A DNA stretch of 64,000 bases. Origin: Microbulbifer pacificus (lineage in GTDB: Bacteria > Pseudomonadota > Gammaproteobacteria > Pseudomonadales > Cellvibrionaceae). The DNA lies in contig NZ_PREV01000027.1 in assembly GCF_002959965.1 (NCBI RefSeq), forward strand, positions 1,426,001-1,490,000, given 5' to 3'. Below, one piece after another: positions 1 through 9,035 of this stretch; the first letter of the stretch is position 1, and each line of letters begins with the position of its first letter. The translations under genes were made by a program, and so were the position numbers. The notes beneath the pieces are model-generated. The model searched no databases. It was not told where the DNA came from and saw nothing but the letters and a program-made list of their open reading frames with translations.

Positions 1-1169
1 ATATTGGAAATGGCGATTGCCAGACCTTCGAGGATGTGCCCGCGCTCGCGCGCCTTGCGCAGCAGATATACGGTACGGCGGGTGACCACTTCCTGGCGGT
101 GGCGAATGAAGTACTCCAGCAGCTCTTTCAGATTCAACAGTTTGGGCTGGCCGTCCACCAGCGCCACCATATTGATACCGAACACGCTTTCCAGCTGGGT
201 CTGGGAATAGAGGTTATTCAGAACCACATCCCCAAGCTCGCCGCGCTTGAGTTCGATCACCACGCGCAGGCCGTCCTTGTCGGACTCGTCGCGCAGCTCG
301 GAAATGCCTTCGATCTTCTTCTCTTTTACCAGCTCCGCGATACGCTCGATCAGGCGCGCCTTGTTCAGCTGGTACGGAATCTCGTGAATGATGATGGTTT
401 CGCGACTGGTTTTTTCGTCGCGCACCACCTCTGCCTTGGCACGCACGTAGATACGGCCGCGGCCGGTGCGATAGGCGAGAAGAATACCGGCACGGCCATT
501 GATCGTGGCGCCAGTGGGGAAGTCCGGGCCCGGAATATACTCCATCAGGTCGTCGACCGTGAGCTCACTATTGTCGATCAACGCCAGACAGCCGCGTACC
601 ACTTCACTCAGGTTGTGCGGCGGAATATTGGTGGCCATGCCCACCGCAATACCGGAAGAGCCGTTCACCAGCAGATTCGGCACCCGCGACGGCAACACTT
701 CCGGCATCTGCTCGGAGCCATCGTAGTTGTCGATGAAATTGACGGTCTCTTTATCCAGATCCGACAGCAGCTCGTGGGCGAGCTTGTCCATACGGATCTC
801 GGTGTAACGCATGGCCGCTGCACTGTCACCGTCGATGGAACCAAAGTTACCCTGTCCGTCGACCAGCATGTAACGCAGGGAGAACGGCTGCGCCATACGC
901 ACGATGGTGTCGTACACCGCGCTGTCGCCATGCGGGTGGTATTTACCGATTACGTCACCCACCACACGGGCAGACTTTTTGTAGGGCTTGTTCCAGTCGT
1001 TCTTGAGTTCGTTCATGGCGAAGAGCACGCGCCGGTGGACCGGCTTCAGGCCGTCGCGCACATCTGGCAACGCACGACCCACAATCACGCTCATCGCATA
1101 GTCGAGGTAGGACTGCTTCAGCTCTTCTTCGATATTGATCGGAGAAATTTCTTTGGCTAATTCGCCCAT
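1..1169 (-). CDS. gyrA: DNA gyrase subunit A, N-terminal part (runs off the left edge)
   Basis: This is the breakage-reunion subunit of gyrase, which cuts and reseals DNA during ATP-driven negative supercoiling in the cytoplasm. About 389 N-terminal residues are visible; the rest lies beyond base 1. The product starts [20 protein letters not shown] and matches GyrA without a break. The catalytic tyrosine lies in AAMRYTE. The quinolone-determining stretch reads [10 protein letters not shown], so the usual resistance positions (Ser83 and Asp87 in E. coli numbering) carry the sensitive residues. The motif [12 protein letters not shown] is typical of the family. The start is fixed by alignment, with AAGGA upstream. 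It is divergent from mtaD, and a candidate promoter lies near 1314-1319. The identification is near certain. Confidence 0.97.
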   Translation of the reverse strand, partial: MGELAKEISPINIEEELKQSYLDYAMSVIVGRALPDVRDGLKPVHRRVLFAMNELKNDWNKPYKKSARVVGDVIGKYHPHGDSAVYDTIVRMAQPFSLRYMLVDGQGNFGSIDGDSAAAMRYTEIRMDKLAHELLSDLDKETVNFIDNYDGSEQMPEVLPSRVPNLLVNGSSGIAVGMATNIPPHNLSEVVRGCLALIDNSELTVDDLMEYIPGPDFPTGATINGRAGILLAYRTGRGRIYVRAKAEVVRDEKTSRETIIIHEIPYQLNKARLIERIAELVKEKKIEGISELRDESDKDGLRVVIELKRGELGDVVLNNLYSQTQLESVFGINMVALVDGQPKLLNLKELLEYFIRHRQEVVTRRTVYLLRKARERGHILEGLAIAISN

Positions 1170-1313
1170 ATTTTCAGGCATTCCTTATCGTTAACGCCGC
1201 CCGCGGGGCAGGCCCCCACTCCGCCTGTCACCCGCACCTTTCTCTGGGCGAATACAGCAACAGGCTGGGAAACTGGTGGGGCCAGCTGGTCACGGACCCC
1301 GATCAAGCGGGCG

Positions 1314-1319
1314 ATTCTA
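1314..1319 (-). promoter_or_regulatory. Candidate extended -10 element for gyrA
   Basis: On the minus strand the sequence reads TGGTAGAAT, an extended -10 (TGn plus TAGAAT), about 145 bases before the gyrA start. No convincing -35 hexamer lies 17 bases upstream, which is tolerated with an extended -10. The promoter role is inferred. Confidence 0.4.
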
Positions 1320-1452
1320 CCACAACTGACTCCATGTAGGACGACTCTCACACACTTGTTCATGCTCGCCTGCGCCGCTAAAGTTTGCGGCTTTGCCCCG
1401 GAACAAAAAACACACAATGGCTACGCCAAGCAATCGCAAACAAACGGAAAAG

Positions 1453-2799
1453 ATGAACAAAAAACAGGCAGTTGATACGCTGATCCACGCCCGCTGGATC
1501 ATTCCGGTGGTACCGGAGAAGCGCGTATATGAAGACTGCTCGCTGGCCATTACCGATGGCGCAATTACAGCCATACTTCCCAGCGCGGAAGCGCGCAATC
1601 GCTTCGATGCCCGGGAGGAGCACCTGCTCCAAAACCAGGTTCTGATCCCAGGCTTGATCAACACCCACAATCACGCCGCCATGAGCCTGCTGCGGGGCTT
1701 TGCCGATGACTACCCGCTGATCACCTGGCTGGAAAAACATATCTGGCCCGCGGAACAACAGTGGGTAAGCCCGGAGTTCGTTGCCGATGGCACCCGCCTT
1801 GCCATTGCCGAAATGCTGCGAAGCGGCACCACCACCTTCTCCGACCAGTACTTCTTCCCCGAAGCCACCGCCGCGGCCGCGCGCGAAGCGGGCATACGCG
1901 CCCAGATCGCCTTCCCGGTCATCGACTTCCCCAACGCCTGGTCCAGAAACAGCGATGAAGCCATCGAAAAAGGCCTCGCGCTCAGAGATGACTACCGCTC
2001 CCACAGCCGTATCGGCCTCGCCTTCGCCCCCCACGCGCCCTATACCGTGGGTGACGAAACCCTGAAGAAAATCGCCATCTACGCCAACGAACTGCAGATG
2101 CAAGTACAAATGCACCTGCACGAAACCGCGGGTGAAGTGGAAAAAGCCATCAAGGACACCGGCCTGCGGCCTACCCAGCGCCTGCACCAGCTCGGCCTGC
2201 TATCGCCACAAATGCTCTGCGTTCATATGACCGCACTCGACGACAGCGACATTGCCCTGATCCGGAACACCGGCGCCCATATCGCTCACTGCCCCCGTTC
2301 CAACCTGAAGCTCGCCTCCGGCTTCAGTCCAGTTGCGAGACTGCTGGAGGCGGGCGTCAACGTCGCCCTTGGTACCGACGGCGCCGCCAGCAATAACTGC
2401 CTCGACATGCTGCTGGAAACCAACACCGCTGCCCTGCTCGCCAAAGCGATCTCCGGCAATGCCAACGCGGTACCGGCCCACCAAGCCCTCGCCATGGCCA
2501 CCATTCACGGCGCCCGGGCGCTCGGCATCGACGAGATCACCGGCAGTATCGAAGTGGGCAAGGCCGCGGATCTGTGCGCTATTGATCTGAGTGAACTGGA
2601 GCAACAACCCCTGCACGACCCGCTTTCACAGCTGATCTACACCGCCAACGGCCACCATGTGCGCAATGTGTGGGTAGCCGGCAAGCAGCTACTGAAAGAT
2701 CGGAAACTGACCACACTCAACCAAGAAGAACTGAAACAACGGGCCCGGAGTTGGCGTGATAGAATCGCGGGTCGCATGAACCAGGCAGTCGATTACTGA
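1453..2799 (+). CDS. mtaD: TRZ/ATZ-family amidohydrolase, probable 5'-methylthioadenosine / S-adenosylhomocysteine deaminase
   Basis: This cytosolic metal-dependent deaminase removes the 6-amino group of methylthioadenosine or S-adenosylhomocysteine, by-products of polyamine synthesis and methylation. The protein has 448 residues. The amidohydrolase ligands are visible: HNH near residues 72-74, PHAPY and HLHETAGE in the middle, and GTDGAASNN late. The whole protein resembles Pseudomonas PA3170, characterised as a methylthioadenosine deaminase. I chose the ATG at 1453 ([15 protein letters not shown]) because similarity begins there; the frame is open from 1393, with ATG at 1417 as an alternative. 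Its stop overlaps the ubiG start by one base (ATGA), so the two are co-translated. Exact substrate preference cannot be read from sequence. Confidence 0.88.
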   Translation: MNKKQAVDTLIHARWIIPVVPEKRVYEDCSLAITDGAITAILPSAEARNRFDAREEHLLQNQVLIPGLINTHNHAAMSLLRGFADDYPLITWLEKHIWPAEQQWVSPEFVADGTRLAIAEMLRSGTTTFSDQYFFPEATAAAAREAGIRAQIAFPVIDFPNAWSRNSDEAIEKGLALRDDYRSHSRIGLAFAPHAPYTVGDETLKKIAIYANELQMQVQMHLHETAGEVEKAIKDTGLRPTQRLHQLGLLSPQMLCVHMTALDDSDIALIRNTGAHIAHCPRSNLKLASGFSPVARLLEAGVNVALGTDGAASNNCLDMLLETNTAALLAKAISGNANAVPAHQALAMATIHGARALGIDEITGSIEVGKAADLCAIDLSELEQQPLHDPLSQLIYTANGHHVRNVWVAGKQLLKDRKLTTLNQEELKQRARSWRDRIAGRMNQAVDY

Positions 2800-3503
2800 T
2801 GATCAACGTAGATCCGGCGGAAATCGCCAAATTTGAACAGCTGGCCAGCCGCTGGTGGGACCAGCATGGGGAATTCAAACCCCTGCACCAGATCAACCCC
2901 CTGCGCGCCAACTACATCGACCAGCGCGCCCCCGTCGCCGGCAAAAAGCTCCTCGACGTCGGCTGTGGCGGCGGCATCCTCACCGAAGCCATGGCCCAGC
3001 GCGGCGCTGATGTCACCGGTATCGACATGGGGGAAGCGCCGCTGAATGTGGCCAGACTGCACGCGCTGGAGTCCGGCGTGCAGATCGACTATCAGCGCAT
3101 CCCCGTGGAAGAACTCGCCGAGGCGGCACCGGCCAGCTACGACATCGTCACCTGCCTGGAAATGCTCGAACATGTACCCGATCCAGCTTCCGTGATTCGC
3201 GCCTGCGCCAGGCTGGTCAAACCCGGCGGCCACATTTTCTTCTCCACCATCAACCGCACGCCCAAAGGCTGGCTCTTCGCCGTCGTCGGCGCCGAGTATG
3301 TCCTGCGTATGCTGCCCAAAGGCACCCACGAGTACGGCAAATTCATCCGCCCGTCAGAACTCGGGCGCTGGGTGCGGGAGGCCGGCCTGCAAACCCGCGA
3401 CATCAGCGGTATGACCTACAATCCCCTCACCAAGCAATACAAACTCAACCCGAGGGACGTAGACGTCAACTATCTGATGCACACCATCCGCCCCGCAGAA
3501 TAA
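2799..3503 (+). CDS. ubiG: Ubiquinone biosynthesis O-methyltransferase UbiG
   Basis: It catalyses both SAM-dependent O-methylations of the ubiquinone ring (2-polyprenyl-6-hydroxyphenol and 3-demethylubiquinol) on the inner face of the membrane. The 234-residue length is normal. The N-terminus contains the UbiG signature [18 protein letters not shown], followed by the SAM-binding glycine loop [14 protein letters not shown] around residues 50-65 and the acidic motif [11 protein letters not shown]. It overlaps the preceding deaminase by one base and is followed 18 bases later by mupP. This gene order (deaminase, ubiG, phosphatase, SDR) is that of Pseudomonas PA3170-PA3173. The identification is firm. 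Confidence 0.95.
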   Translation: MINVDPAEIAKFEQLASRWWDQHGEFKPLHQINPLRANYIDQRAPVAGKKLLDVGCGGGILTEAMAQRGADVTGIDMGEAPLNVARLHALESGVQIDYQRIPVEELAEAAPASYDIVTCLEMLEHVPDPASVIRACARLVKPGGHIFFSTINRTPKGWLFAVVGAEYVLRMLPKGTHEYGKFIRPSELGRWVREAGLQTRDISGMTYNPLTKQYKLNPRDVDVNYLMHTIRPAE

Positions 3504-3521
3504 AAGCAGAAGTACCCGGAA

Positions 3522-4187
3522 ATGAAAGCTGTACTCTTCGACCTTGACGGCACCCTGTTCGACACCGCCCCGGACTTTGTGGTGGTTCTCAACCAGCTGC
3601 GCCAACAGGAACACTTGCCACCACTGGCCGACGCCACCATCCGCGAAGTGGTCTCCAACGGCGCGCGCGCCATGGTGCGCCTCGGCTTCGGTGTCGACGA
3701 GGGCGAAACCGGGTTCAGCGACCTGCGCCAGCGCCTGCTGGACCTGTACCTGATGCACCTGGCAAAGCACACCGTGCCCTTTCCGGGTATCGAGCGACTG
3801 CTAAACCAGCTGGCGGAAAATGACATCGCCTGGGGCGTGGTTACCAACAAACCCTCGGCCTACACCATTCCACTGCTGCAGGCCTTCGCGCATCTGCCTA
3901 CACCCGGTGCGGTGATCTGCCCGGACGACGTCACCAACCGCAAACCGGACCCGGAGCCGATCCTGCTCGCCTGCAGCCGCATTGGCTGCCAACCCGCGGA
4001 AGCCATATACGTCGGAGATCACGAGCGCGATATCGCGGCCGGGCGCGCCGCCGGTATGCCCACCATTGCCTGCAGCTACGGCTACATCGACAGCGACGAC
4101 GATCCGGAAAACTGGAACGCGGACCACCTGATTCACGACGCCAGCGAAATCTGGCCACTGCTGCAACAGCACTACCTCAACAAATGA
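3522..4187 (+). CDS. mupP: HAD-family phosphatase, probable N-acetylmuramic acid 6-phosphate phosphatase MupP
   Basis: In Pseudomonas MupP dephosphorylates MurNAc-6-phosphate so that AmgK and MurU can return MurNAc to UDP-MurNAc, bypassing the fosfomycin-sensitive MurA step. The 221-residue protein has the HAD motifs in order: DLDGTLFDTAP at residues 7-17, VVTNKPS in the middle, KPDPEP near 147, and VGDHERDIAAGRAAGM. The stretch NGARAMVRLGFG and the ending YGYIDSDDDPENWNADHLI resemble MupP more than a plain phosphoglycolate phosphatase. Position between ubiG and a YciK-type SDR matches mupP (PA3172). An annotation as gph would rest on the same fold. A murQ gene, whose product uses the same substrate, lies 1.4 kb downstream. 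Confidence 0.8.
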   Translation: MKAVLFDLDGTLFDTAPDFVVVLNQLRQQEHLPPLADATIREVVSNGARAMVRLGFGVDEGETGFSDLRQRLLDLYLMHLAKHTVPFPGIERLLNQLAENDIAWGVVTNKPSAYTIPLLQAFAHLPTPGAVICPDDVTNRKPDPEPILLACSRIGCQPAEAIYVGDHERDIAAGRAAGMPTIACSYGYIDSDDDPENWNADHLIHDASEIWPLLQQHYLNK

Positions 4188-4229
4188 TTGCTGCGTGCGA
4201 TTGAAACCAATTTACGAGCCGGATTCCCG

Positions 4230-4985
4230 ATGTCAGAAATCGTCACTAATTACCAGGCCCGAGCGGACCTGCTGAACGACAAAATCATCCTCGTTACCGG
4301 TGCCGGCGATGGCATTGGCCGCGTTGCCGCAAAAACCTATGCCGCCCATGGCGCCACGGTGATTCTGCTGGGCCGGACGATACCGAAACTAGAAGCGGTG
4401 TATGACGAAATCGAAGCCGCCGGCGGCGCAAAGCCGGCGATACTGCCGGTGGATCTGTCCGGGGTGAAGTGGGAAGAGCTGGAATTTCTCGCTCAGGGGG
4501 TGGAGCAGGAGTTCGGTCGTCTCGACGGACTGCTGCACAACGCGAGCCTGCTCGGTCAACGCACCCCCATGGCCAACTACCACTATTCGGTGTGGCAACA
4601 GGTCATGCAGGTGAATGTGAATGCGGCCTTCGGTCTCACCAGGGCCATGTTGCCGCTGCTGGAAGAATCGAAAGCAGCATCCGTGATATTTACCGGCTCC
4701 GGTGTCGGCCTCAAAGGCCGCGCCTACTGGGGCGCCTATTCCGTATCAAAATTTGCCACCGAAGGCATGATGCAGGTGCTGGCGGATGAAGTGGACGGCG
4801 TATCGAACATTCGCGTCAACAGTATCAATCCCGGTGCCACCCGCACCAATATGCGTGCGGCCGCCTACCCGGCGGAAGACCCTCAGTCCGTTACCACACC
4901 GGAAGACATCATGCCCACCTACCTGTACCTGATGGGTGACGACAGCATCGGCGTCAACGGCAAACAATTCAACGCGCAGAGCTAA
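4230..4985 (+). CDS. yciK: YciK-family short-chain dehydrogenase/reductase
   Basis: A cytosolic NAD(P)-dependent oxidoreductase of 251 residues whose natural substrate is unknown even in E. coli. The cofactor motif TGAGDGIGR lies near residues 22-30, HNAS follows the middle strand, and the catalytic set is the Ser in TGSGVG with YSVSK (Tyr and Lys). The YciK-like C-terminus INPGATRTNMRAAAYPAEDP is present. I chose the ATG at 4230 (MSEIVTNYQARADLL) because YciK proteins begin with this helix; the frame is open from 4188, immediately after the mupP stop. It is last in the mtaD-ubiG-mupP-yciK run, and its end overlaps the convergent VOC gene by four bases. Confidence 0.85.
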   Translation: MSEIVTNYQARADLLNDKIILVTGAGDGIGRVAAKTYAAHGATVILLGRTIPKLEAVYDEIEAAGGAKPAILPVDLSGVKWEELEFLAQGVEQEFGRLDGLLHNASLLGQRTPMANYHYSVWQQVMQVNVNAAFGLTRAMLPLLEESKAASVIFTGSGVGLKGRAYWGAYSVSKFATEGMMQVLADEVDGVSNIRVNSINPGATRTNMRAAAYPAEDPQSVTTPEDIMPTYLYLMGDDSIGVNGKQFNAQS

Positions 4986-5371
4986 TCCGCCGTATCTGAA
5001 ATCTCGACCCGCCACGGCGGGTTGAGCCGGTTTTCTCCCGCCCGATACAGTTTGATTTTGTTACCGCTGGGGTCGTACAACACGGCTTCGCGCCACAGCC
5101 AACGCATATCCTGTGGCAACTGCGCAAACTCAACGCCCTTTTCCCGCAGTCTTTCTACCCGGCCATCCAGATCCTCGCATTCGAAATAGATCACCGCACC
5201 GTTGCAATACGCCCCTTCTTCCAGCGACAGCGAAAAACTGCTACTTCCCTGCGGACACTCGAAACGCGCATAGTGCGGTGTATCCACAATCTGTAAAAAC
5301 CCCAGGCGGCGATAAAATTCCGCAGCGGCAGGTATATCCCGCACCGGCAAGGTGATCTGATTCAGATTCAT
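4982..5371 (-). CDS. VOC-family (glyoxalase/bleomycin-resistance fold) protein
   Basis: A 129-residue single-domain member of the vicinal oxygen chelate superfamily. It shows the paired beta-alpha-beta-beta-beta pattern: NQITLPVRDIPAAAEFYRRLGF at the start, and VLYDPSGNKIKLYRAG closing the second module. Metal-ligand positions are incomplete by eye (His and Glu are not both obvious), so it may be a binding protein or a diverged dioxygenase rather than an enzyme. It is convergent with yciK (four-base overlap) and stands alone. The substrate cannot be predicted. Confidence 0.75.
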   Translation of the reverse strand: MNLNQITLPVRDIPAAAEFYRRLGFLQIVDTPHYARFECPQGSSSFSLSLEEGAYCNGAVIYFECEDLDGRVERLREKGVEFAQLPQDMRWLWREAVLYDPSGNKIKLYRAGENRLNPPWRVEISDTAD

Positions 5372-5600
5372 TGATTACAACCCAACTTTTTTTAATTCCC
5401 CGAGAGCATAACCTCTCTCCAAATTGACCGTCACCCACTCATTTCTCGACGTCCCGCTGGTGCCCGTCAACTGGCCTGATTACACTTCAGCCATGCACAG
5501 ACATCGCCCACCAGATTCACACCGCCATGAACATGGTCCCAAACGGCCACACAGACCCGTTGTACCCGTGAAAATAAAAGTGCGCCGAACTGAGGGGGAT

Positions 5601-6527
5601 ATGAAAAGAACACTTGCAAGCGAACTTGGATCTCTTGCCAGCGAGTCGCGCAATCCGGACACGCTGGATATCGATCTTCTACCCACTCTCGGAATACTGG
5701 AAAAAATCAACAACGCCGACAGCACGGTGCCCGGCGTGGTTCGCCAGGTTCTGCCGGAAGTGGCCCTGGCGGTCGATGCGGTTGTGGAAGCATTCCGCTC
5801 CGGCGGGCGCCTGGTCTATATGGGTGCGGGTACCAGCGGGCGTATTGGCCTGCTGGATGCGGTGGAGTGCCCGCCGACCTACGGCGTACCGGAAGGCATG
5901 GTTGTCCCCCTGATGGCAGGCGGCGAAGATGCGATACACCGGGCGCAGGAAGGTGCGGAAGACAACCCGGAACTGGGCGCGCAGGATCTTCGGAATATCA
6001 ACCTCAACCCCAAAGACGTGGTGGTCGGCATCGCCGCCAGTGGTCGCACACCCTATGTGACCGGGGGGCTGCGCTACGCCCGTGAAACCGGCTGCACCAC
6101 TGTCGCCCTGGCCTGCAACAAATCAGCGACAATTGCGAAAGAAGCGGATATTGCCATTCTCCCGGAAGTCGGTCCGGAAGTGCTTACCGGTTCCACCCGC
6201 ATGAAGGCCGGCACCGCACAGAAGCTGGTACTGAACATGATCACAACGGCCAGCATGATCCGCAGCGGCAAAAGCTTCTACAACCTGATGGTGGACGTGA
6301 AAGCAACAAATCAGAAGCTGGTGGACCGAACCCGACGCATCGTGATGGAAGCCACCGGAGCACCGCCGGATGAAGCGGAGCGAATACTCAATCAATGCGG
6401 CCACAATGCCAAGCTCGCGATCATGATGATTCTGAGTGGCCTCGATCGCGGCGAGGCGGAAGCGGCGCTGAACAATGCCGACGGTTTTCTGCGACTGGCA
6501 CTTCAAAACCTCGAGCAAGAGAAATAA
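5601..6527 (+). CDS. murQ: N-acetylmuramic acid 6-phosphate etherase
   Basis: MurQ cleaves the D-lactyl ether of MurNAc-6-phosphate to give GlcNAc-6-phosphate and D-lactate in cytosolic murein recycling. The 308-residue length fits. The SIS-domain signatures [21 protein letters not shown] (within residues 77-97) and [11 protein letters not shown] are clear, as is the signature [17 protein letters not shown] start it at the ATG at 5601, preceded by the strong site GAGGGGG; the frame is open from 5424 but the extra part has no MurQ similarity. There is no murP or anmK beside it. It is followed by a strong intrinsic terminator at 6581-6612. It would compete with MupP for MurNAc-6-phosphate. Confidence 0.95.
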   Translation: MKRTLASELGSLASESRNPDTLDIDLLPTLGILEKINNADSTVPGVVRQVLPEVALAVDAVVEAFRSGGRLVYMGAGTSGRIGLLDAVECPPTYGVPEGMVVPLMAGGEDAIHRAQEGAEDNPELGAQDLRNINLNPKDVVVGIAASGRTPYVTGGLRYARETGCTTVALACNKSATIAKEADIAILPEVGPEVLTGSTRMKAGTAQKLVLNMITTASMIRSGKSFYNLMVDVKATNQKLVDRTRRIVMEATGAPPDEAERILNQCGHNAKLAIMMILSGLDRGEAEAALNNADGFLRLALQNLEQEK

Positions 6528-6580
6528 CCCGGCTGAAAAATTCAATTGATACCAGTCGCTACGCCACCTCCGTCCATACA

Positions 6581-6612
6581 AAAAAACACCCGGGAAGCCC
6601 GGGTGTTTTTTT
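6581..6612. terminator. Intrinsic terminator after murQ, probably bidirectional
   Basis: An inverted repeat ACACCCGGG-AAG-CCCGGGTGT is flanked by A and T runs on both sides, so it can stop murQ on the plus strand and the small exported-protein gene on the minus strand. Confidence 0.9.
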
Positions 6613-6642
6613 GCCTGAAAATGAGCCGGTAAACGGGAGGTA

Positions 6643-6966
6643 TCACTCGTGCGCGTGATCGACATCCTCCGCGGTATCCGCCATCGTCTCCATACCACCT
6701 TCAACGGATTCTGATGATTCGTCCAGCACATGATCCATGGCCTCCGGCACATCCGCGAAGACATCGCCGTCCGCGGCAGCGAGCACATCCTCACCTGCGG
6801 GCTTGATGTCGGCGCCAGAGGCCTTCGCCTCAGCCATGGCCGCTTTCACGTCTTCAACCATGACCTCTTCCGCCGTAACCGCTTGCGCGGGAACATCCAG
6901 ATTGGTGTAGTAGAAATAGCCGCCGATGGCGGCGATAACGAGCGCGGGAAGTACCAGTTTTTTCAT
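6643..6966 (-). CDS. Small membrane-anchored or exported acidic protein, unknown function
   Basis: Unrecognised 107-residue protein. MKKLVLPALVIAAIGGYFYY at the N-terminus is a signal anchor or uncleaved signal. The rest is a low-complexity acidic tail rich in Ala, Glu, Asp and Met (VEDVKAAMAEAKASGADIKP, then many Asp/Glu) that ends DVDHAHE. I chose the ATG at 6966 because AGGGG lies at the right distance and the signal sequence begins there; an upstream extension to 7107 has no features. It is divergent from the exported-protein gene at 7125 and ends at the shared terminator near 6581-6612. The topology suggests a periplasmic domain tethered to the inner membrane; no function is inferred. 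Confidence 0.7.
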   Translation of the reverse strand: MKKLVLPALVIAAIGGYFYYTNLDVPAQAVTAEEVMVEDVKAAMAEAKASGADIKPAGEDVLAAADGDVFADVPEAMDHVLDESSESVEGGMETMADTAEDVDHAHE

Positions 6967-7124
6967 TTCCAACCCCTGAGTATGTTGACTTATGGTTATT
7001 CTTGCCTGTGGCACCATTGTTCCACGGCCTCCGCAGCGGAAACGTGACAGGTGGCTCAGTTTGAATTGTCCATCACCCCGCGGTGGGGCAGAATGTCCCG
7101 CACTCAACGATCGGAACTGACAAT

Positions 7125-7580
7125 ATGGAAAAAATAATCCACACCCGATTTGCCGCTCTCTTCATTTCCCTGTGCACCACACTGCTGCTGGCCCTTCCCG
7201 GCACGGCCGCGGAATCCCTGCAAACGCAGTTGCAGCAGTGCGGCCAGTTCAGCGACGACGGCAAGCGCCTCGCCTGCTATGACCAGATAACCGGCAATCT
7301 GCGACAGCACGCGGAGCAGCAGTTCGGCCAGGAACAGAGACAGGTGGTCGAAGACGCACCGGAATCCATCACCGCCACTATTGCCAGTGCCGAGCAAGGT
7401 GCATTCGGGAAATACACCTTCACTCTGGATAATGGCCAGGTATGGCAGCAGGTGGAGAGCAGTAGCCGAGCCATCTGGCGGGGGGGGGAACAGGTCGCCG
7501 TCGAACGCGGCGTGTTCGGCTCCTTTTTTATGCGCAAGGTAACCGGCGGGCGCTCCCTTCGCGTCAAACGAATTCAGTAA
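7125..7580 (+). CDS. Exported protein, unknown function
   Basis: A 151-residue protein with a clear signal peptide (charged start, hydrophobic ALFISLCTTLLLALPG, cleavage after TAA). The mature part begins with a small two-cysteine motif, QLQQCGQFSDDGKRLACYDQ, which recurs in many short exported gammaproteobacterial proteins of unknown role. A beta-rich part follows (FTLDNGQVWQQVES and GSFFMRKVTGGRSLRVKR). The ATG at 7125 is preferred over an upstream frame opening at 7083 because it begins the signal peptide. A 12-bp hairpin without a U-tract follows at 7589. A periplasmic location is inferred. Confidence 0.75.
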   Translation: MEKIIHTRFAALFISLCTTLLLALPGTAAESLQTQLQQCGQFSDDGKRLACYDQITGNLRQHAEQQFGQEQRQVVEDAPESITATIASAEQGAFGKYTFTLDNGQVWQQVESSSRAIWRGGEQVAVERGVFGSFFMRKVTGGRSLRVKRIQ

Positions 7581-7588
7581 GTAGCGGC

Positions 7589-7622
7589 GCCGTTATTGCT
7601 CATTCCCCACAGCAATAACGGC
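7589..7622. repeat. Perfect 12-bp inverted repeat downstream of the exported-protein gene
   Basis: GCCGTTATTGCT, a 10-base loop, then AGCAATAACGGC. No T-run follows on either strand, so it is not a classical intrinsic terminator; it may stabilise the 3' end of the upstream message. Confidence 0.75.
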
Positions 7623-7738
7623 ACAGGCTGTTTACGCCTTTCTGTTCTTCACACCGCCTTATTCCTGCGTTTTCCGCCACCAAGACCCGCGAGTCGGTCT
7701 TTCTTCGGTACACCGTTCAGGCATCATCTATAGTCAAT

Positions 7739-9013
7739 TTGTTCGCATGGCGATTTATGCGCCATACCGCAATCCTGCGAAAGGATGACGCCGGTGATTT
7801 TACGGCAGGCAGAATGGTCGAGAAGGTTGCTCCGCGCTGCCCCAGCATAAGGTTCAGACTTTTGTCCCGAGTAAACATCGACTCAAGGGATGATGAATGG
7901 CTGAAGGAAAATAGCAACAACCTCACCGGGGATGACTTCCATCAGGAAGACCCTGAACAATCCATGCAAACGTCCCAGGACGCAATCGAAGAGGATTCCA
8001 CATCCGATGACTCTCTGGGGGACAGTGTCGGCACGCCGATGCAGAACTACCTCAAGCATCTGTATCGCCTGGATCTACTGACCCCGGAAGAGGAGCACAC
8101 GACAACCTGCCTGCTGCGGGAGCTGGAAGACAAAATCATCGCCCTGCTGCAAAAACGCGGTACCGACCTGGTGGAACTGCGCAGTGAAGGTGTGGAGCAG
8201 CGAGGCAGTACCGGCGCCTACGATCACGGGCTGATCATCGCCAGGGCGGAAGCACTGCTCGGTGGTGAAAAAATCTCCCAGCGCGACCGCAGTAACCTGC
8301 AAAACCTGATGAAGCGCTTCAGGGAACAGCGTAAAAAGCTGATTCAGTGCAATCTTCGCCTGGTCATCGCCATTGCCAAGCGTTTCCGCAACCCCTCTGT
8401 GCCATTCATCGACCTAATTCAGGAAGGTAACGTGGGGCTGATGAAGGCCATTGAACGCTTCAAGCCACAGATGGGCTATCGCTTCTCCACCTATGCCTAC
8501 TGGTGGATCCAGCAGGAAATCCAACTAACCCTGCGGCGCAACGACGACCTGGTGCGTCAGCCCGCCAATGTGCAGGATGATTTGCGCAATATCTATCGGG
8601 CCATCAATCAGGTGCGCTCGGAAGGCTTACCGGCCTCGGACGAGAACATCGCCAAACAGAGTGGCCTTGAACTGGAGCGGGTGCAAAGTCTCCTGAAACT
8701 TCCCGGCCCGACCAGCTCTCTGGACGACCCCATCTCCGATGACCAGAACAGCACGCGGATCGACTATGCACCGGCCAACGAAATGTTCAACACCGACGAG
8801 CTCGTCTCCAGCCAGGAGCTGGCGCAGCGACTGCGGGATGCCGTGGCCAAGTTACCGCCGCGCCAGCGAACGGTCCTGAGCCTGCGCTACGGTCTGATCT
8901 CGGATCGGGACTGCTCTTTCCGGGTGATCGGCGAGCAGCTCGGTCTCAGCCAGGAGCGGGCACGCCAACTGCATTCGGACGCCCTGCGTCAACTGAAGCG
9001 GCAGTGGCGTTGA
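7739..9013 (+). CDS. Divergent sigma-70 family RNA polymerase sigma factor (RpoS/RpoH-like group), start uncertain
   Basis: The product recruits RNA polymerase to a promoter subset. Region 2 (about residues 204-275) contains NLRLVIAIAKRF, FIDLIQEGNVGLMKAIERF and FSTYAYWWIQQEIQ. Region 4 (about 366-424) has LPPRQRTVLSLRYGL and a helix-turn-helix GEQLGLSQERARQLHSDALR. Regions 2.3/2.4 differ from RpoD and RpoS (WWIQQEIQ in place of WWIRQAI), so promoter specificity is probably special. Residues 80-105 resemble region 1.2 (TPMQNYLKHLYRLDLLTPEEE). The first 50 or so residues of the open frame look non-coding. The best Shine-Dalgarno and ATG (7885-7899) are in another frame that stops after five codons, as described in the findings. 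A hairpin follows at 9036-9058. Confidence 0.85.
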   Translation: MFAWRFMRHTAILRKDDAGDFTAGRMVEKVAPRCPSIRFRLLSRVNIDSRDDEWLKENSNNLTGDDFHQEDPEQSMQTSQDAIEEDSTSDDSLGDSVGTPMQNYLKHLYRLDLLTPEEEHTTTCLLRELEDKIIALLQKRGTDLVELRSEGVEQRGSTGAYDHGLIIARAEALLGGEKISQRDRSNLQNLMKRFREQRKKLIQCNLRLVIAIAKRFRNPSVPFIDLIQEGNVGLMKAIERFKPQMGYRFSTYAYWWIQQEIQLTLRRNDDLVRQPANVQDDLRNIYRAINQVRSEGLPASDENIAKQSGLELERVQSLLKLPGPTSSLDDPISDDQNSTRIDYAPANEMFNTDELVSSQELAQRLRDAVAKLPPRQRTVLSLRYGLISDRDCSFRVIGEQLGLSQERARQLHSDALRQLKRQWR

Positions 9014-9035
9014 CACTCATTCACTCCCACAATCA

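Noticed and set aside
36..1160. Long open frame on plus opposite gyrA
   Set aside because: Mirror of the conserved GyrA frame; no start site and no recognisable family.
1378..2187. Minus-strand frame opposite mtaD
   Set aside because: Gly/Val-rich shadow; amidohydrolase ligands are on plus.
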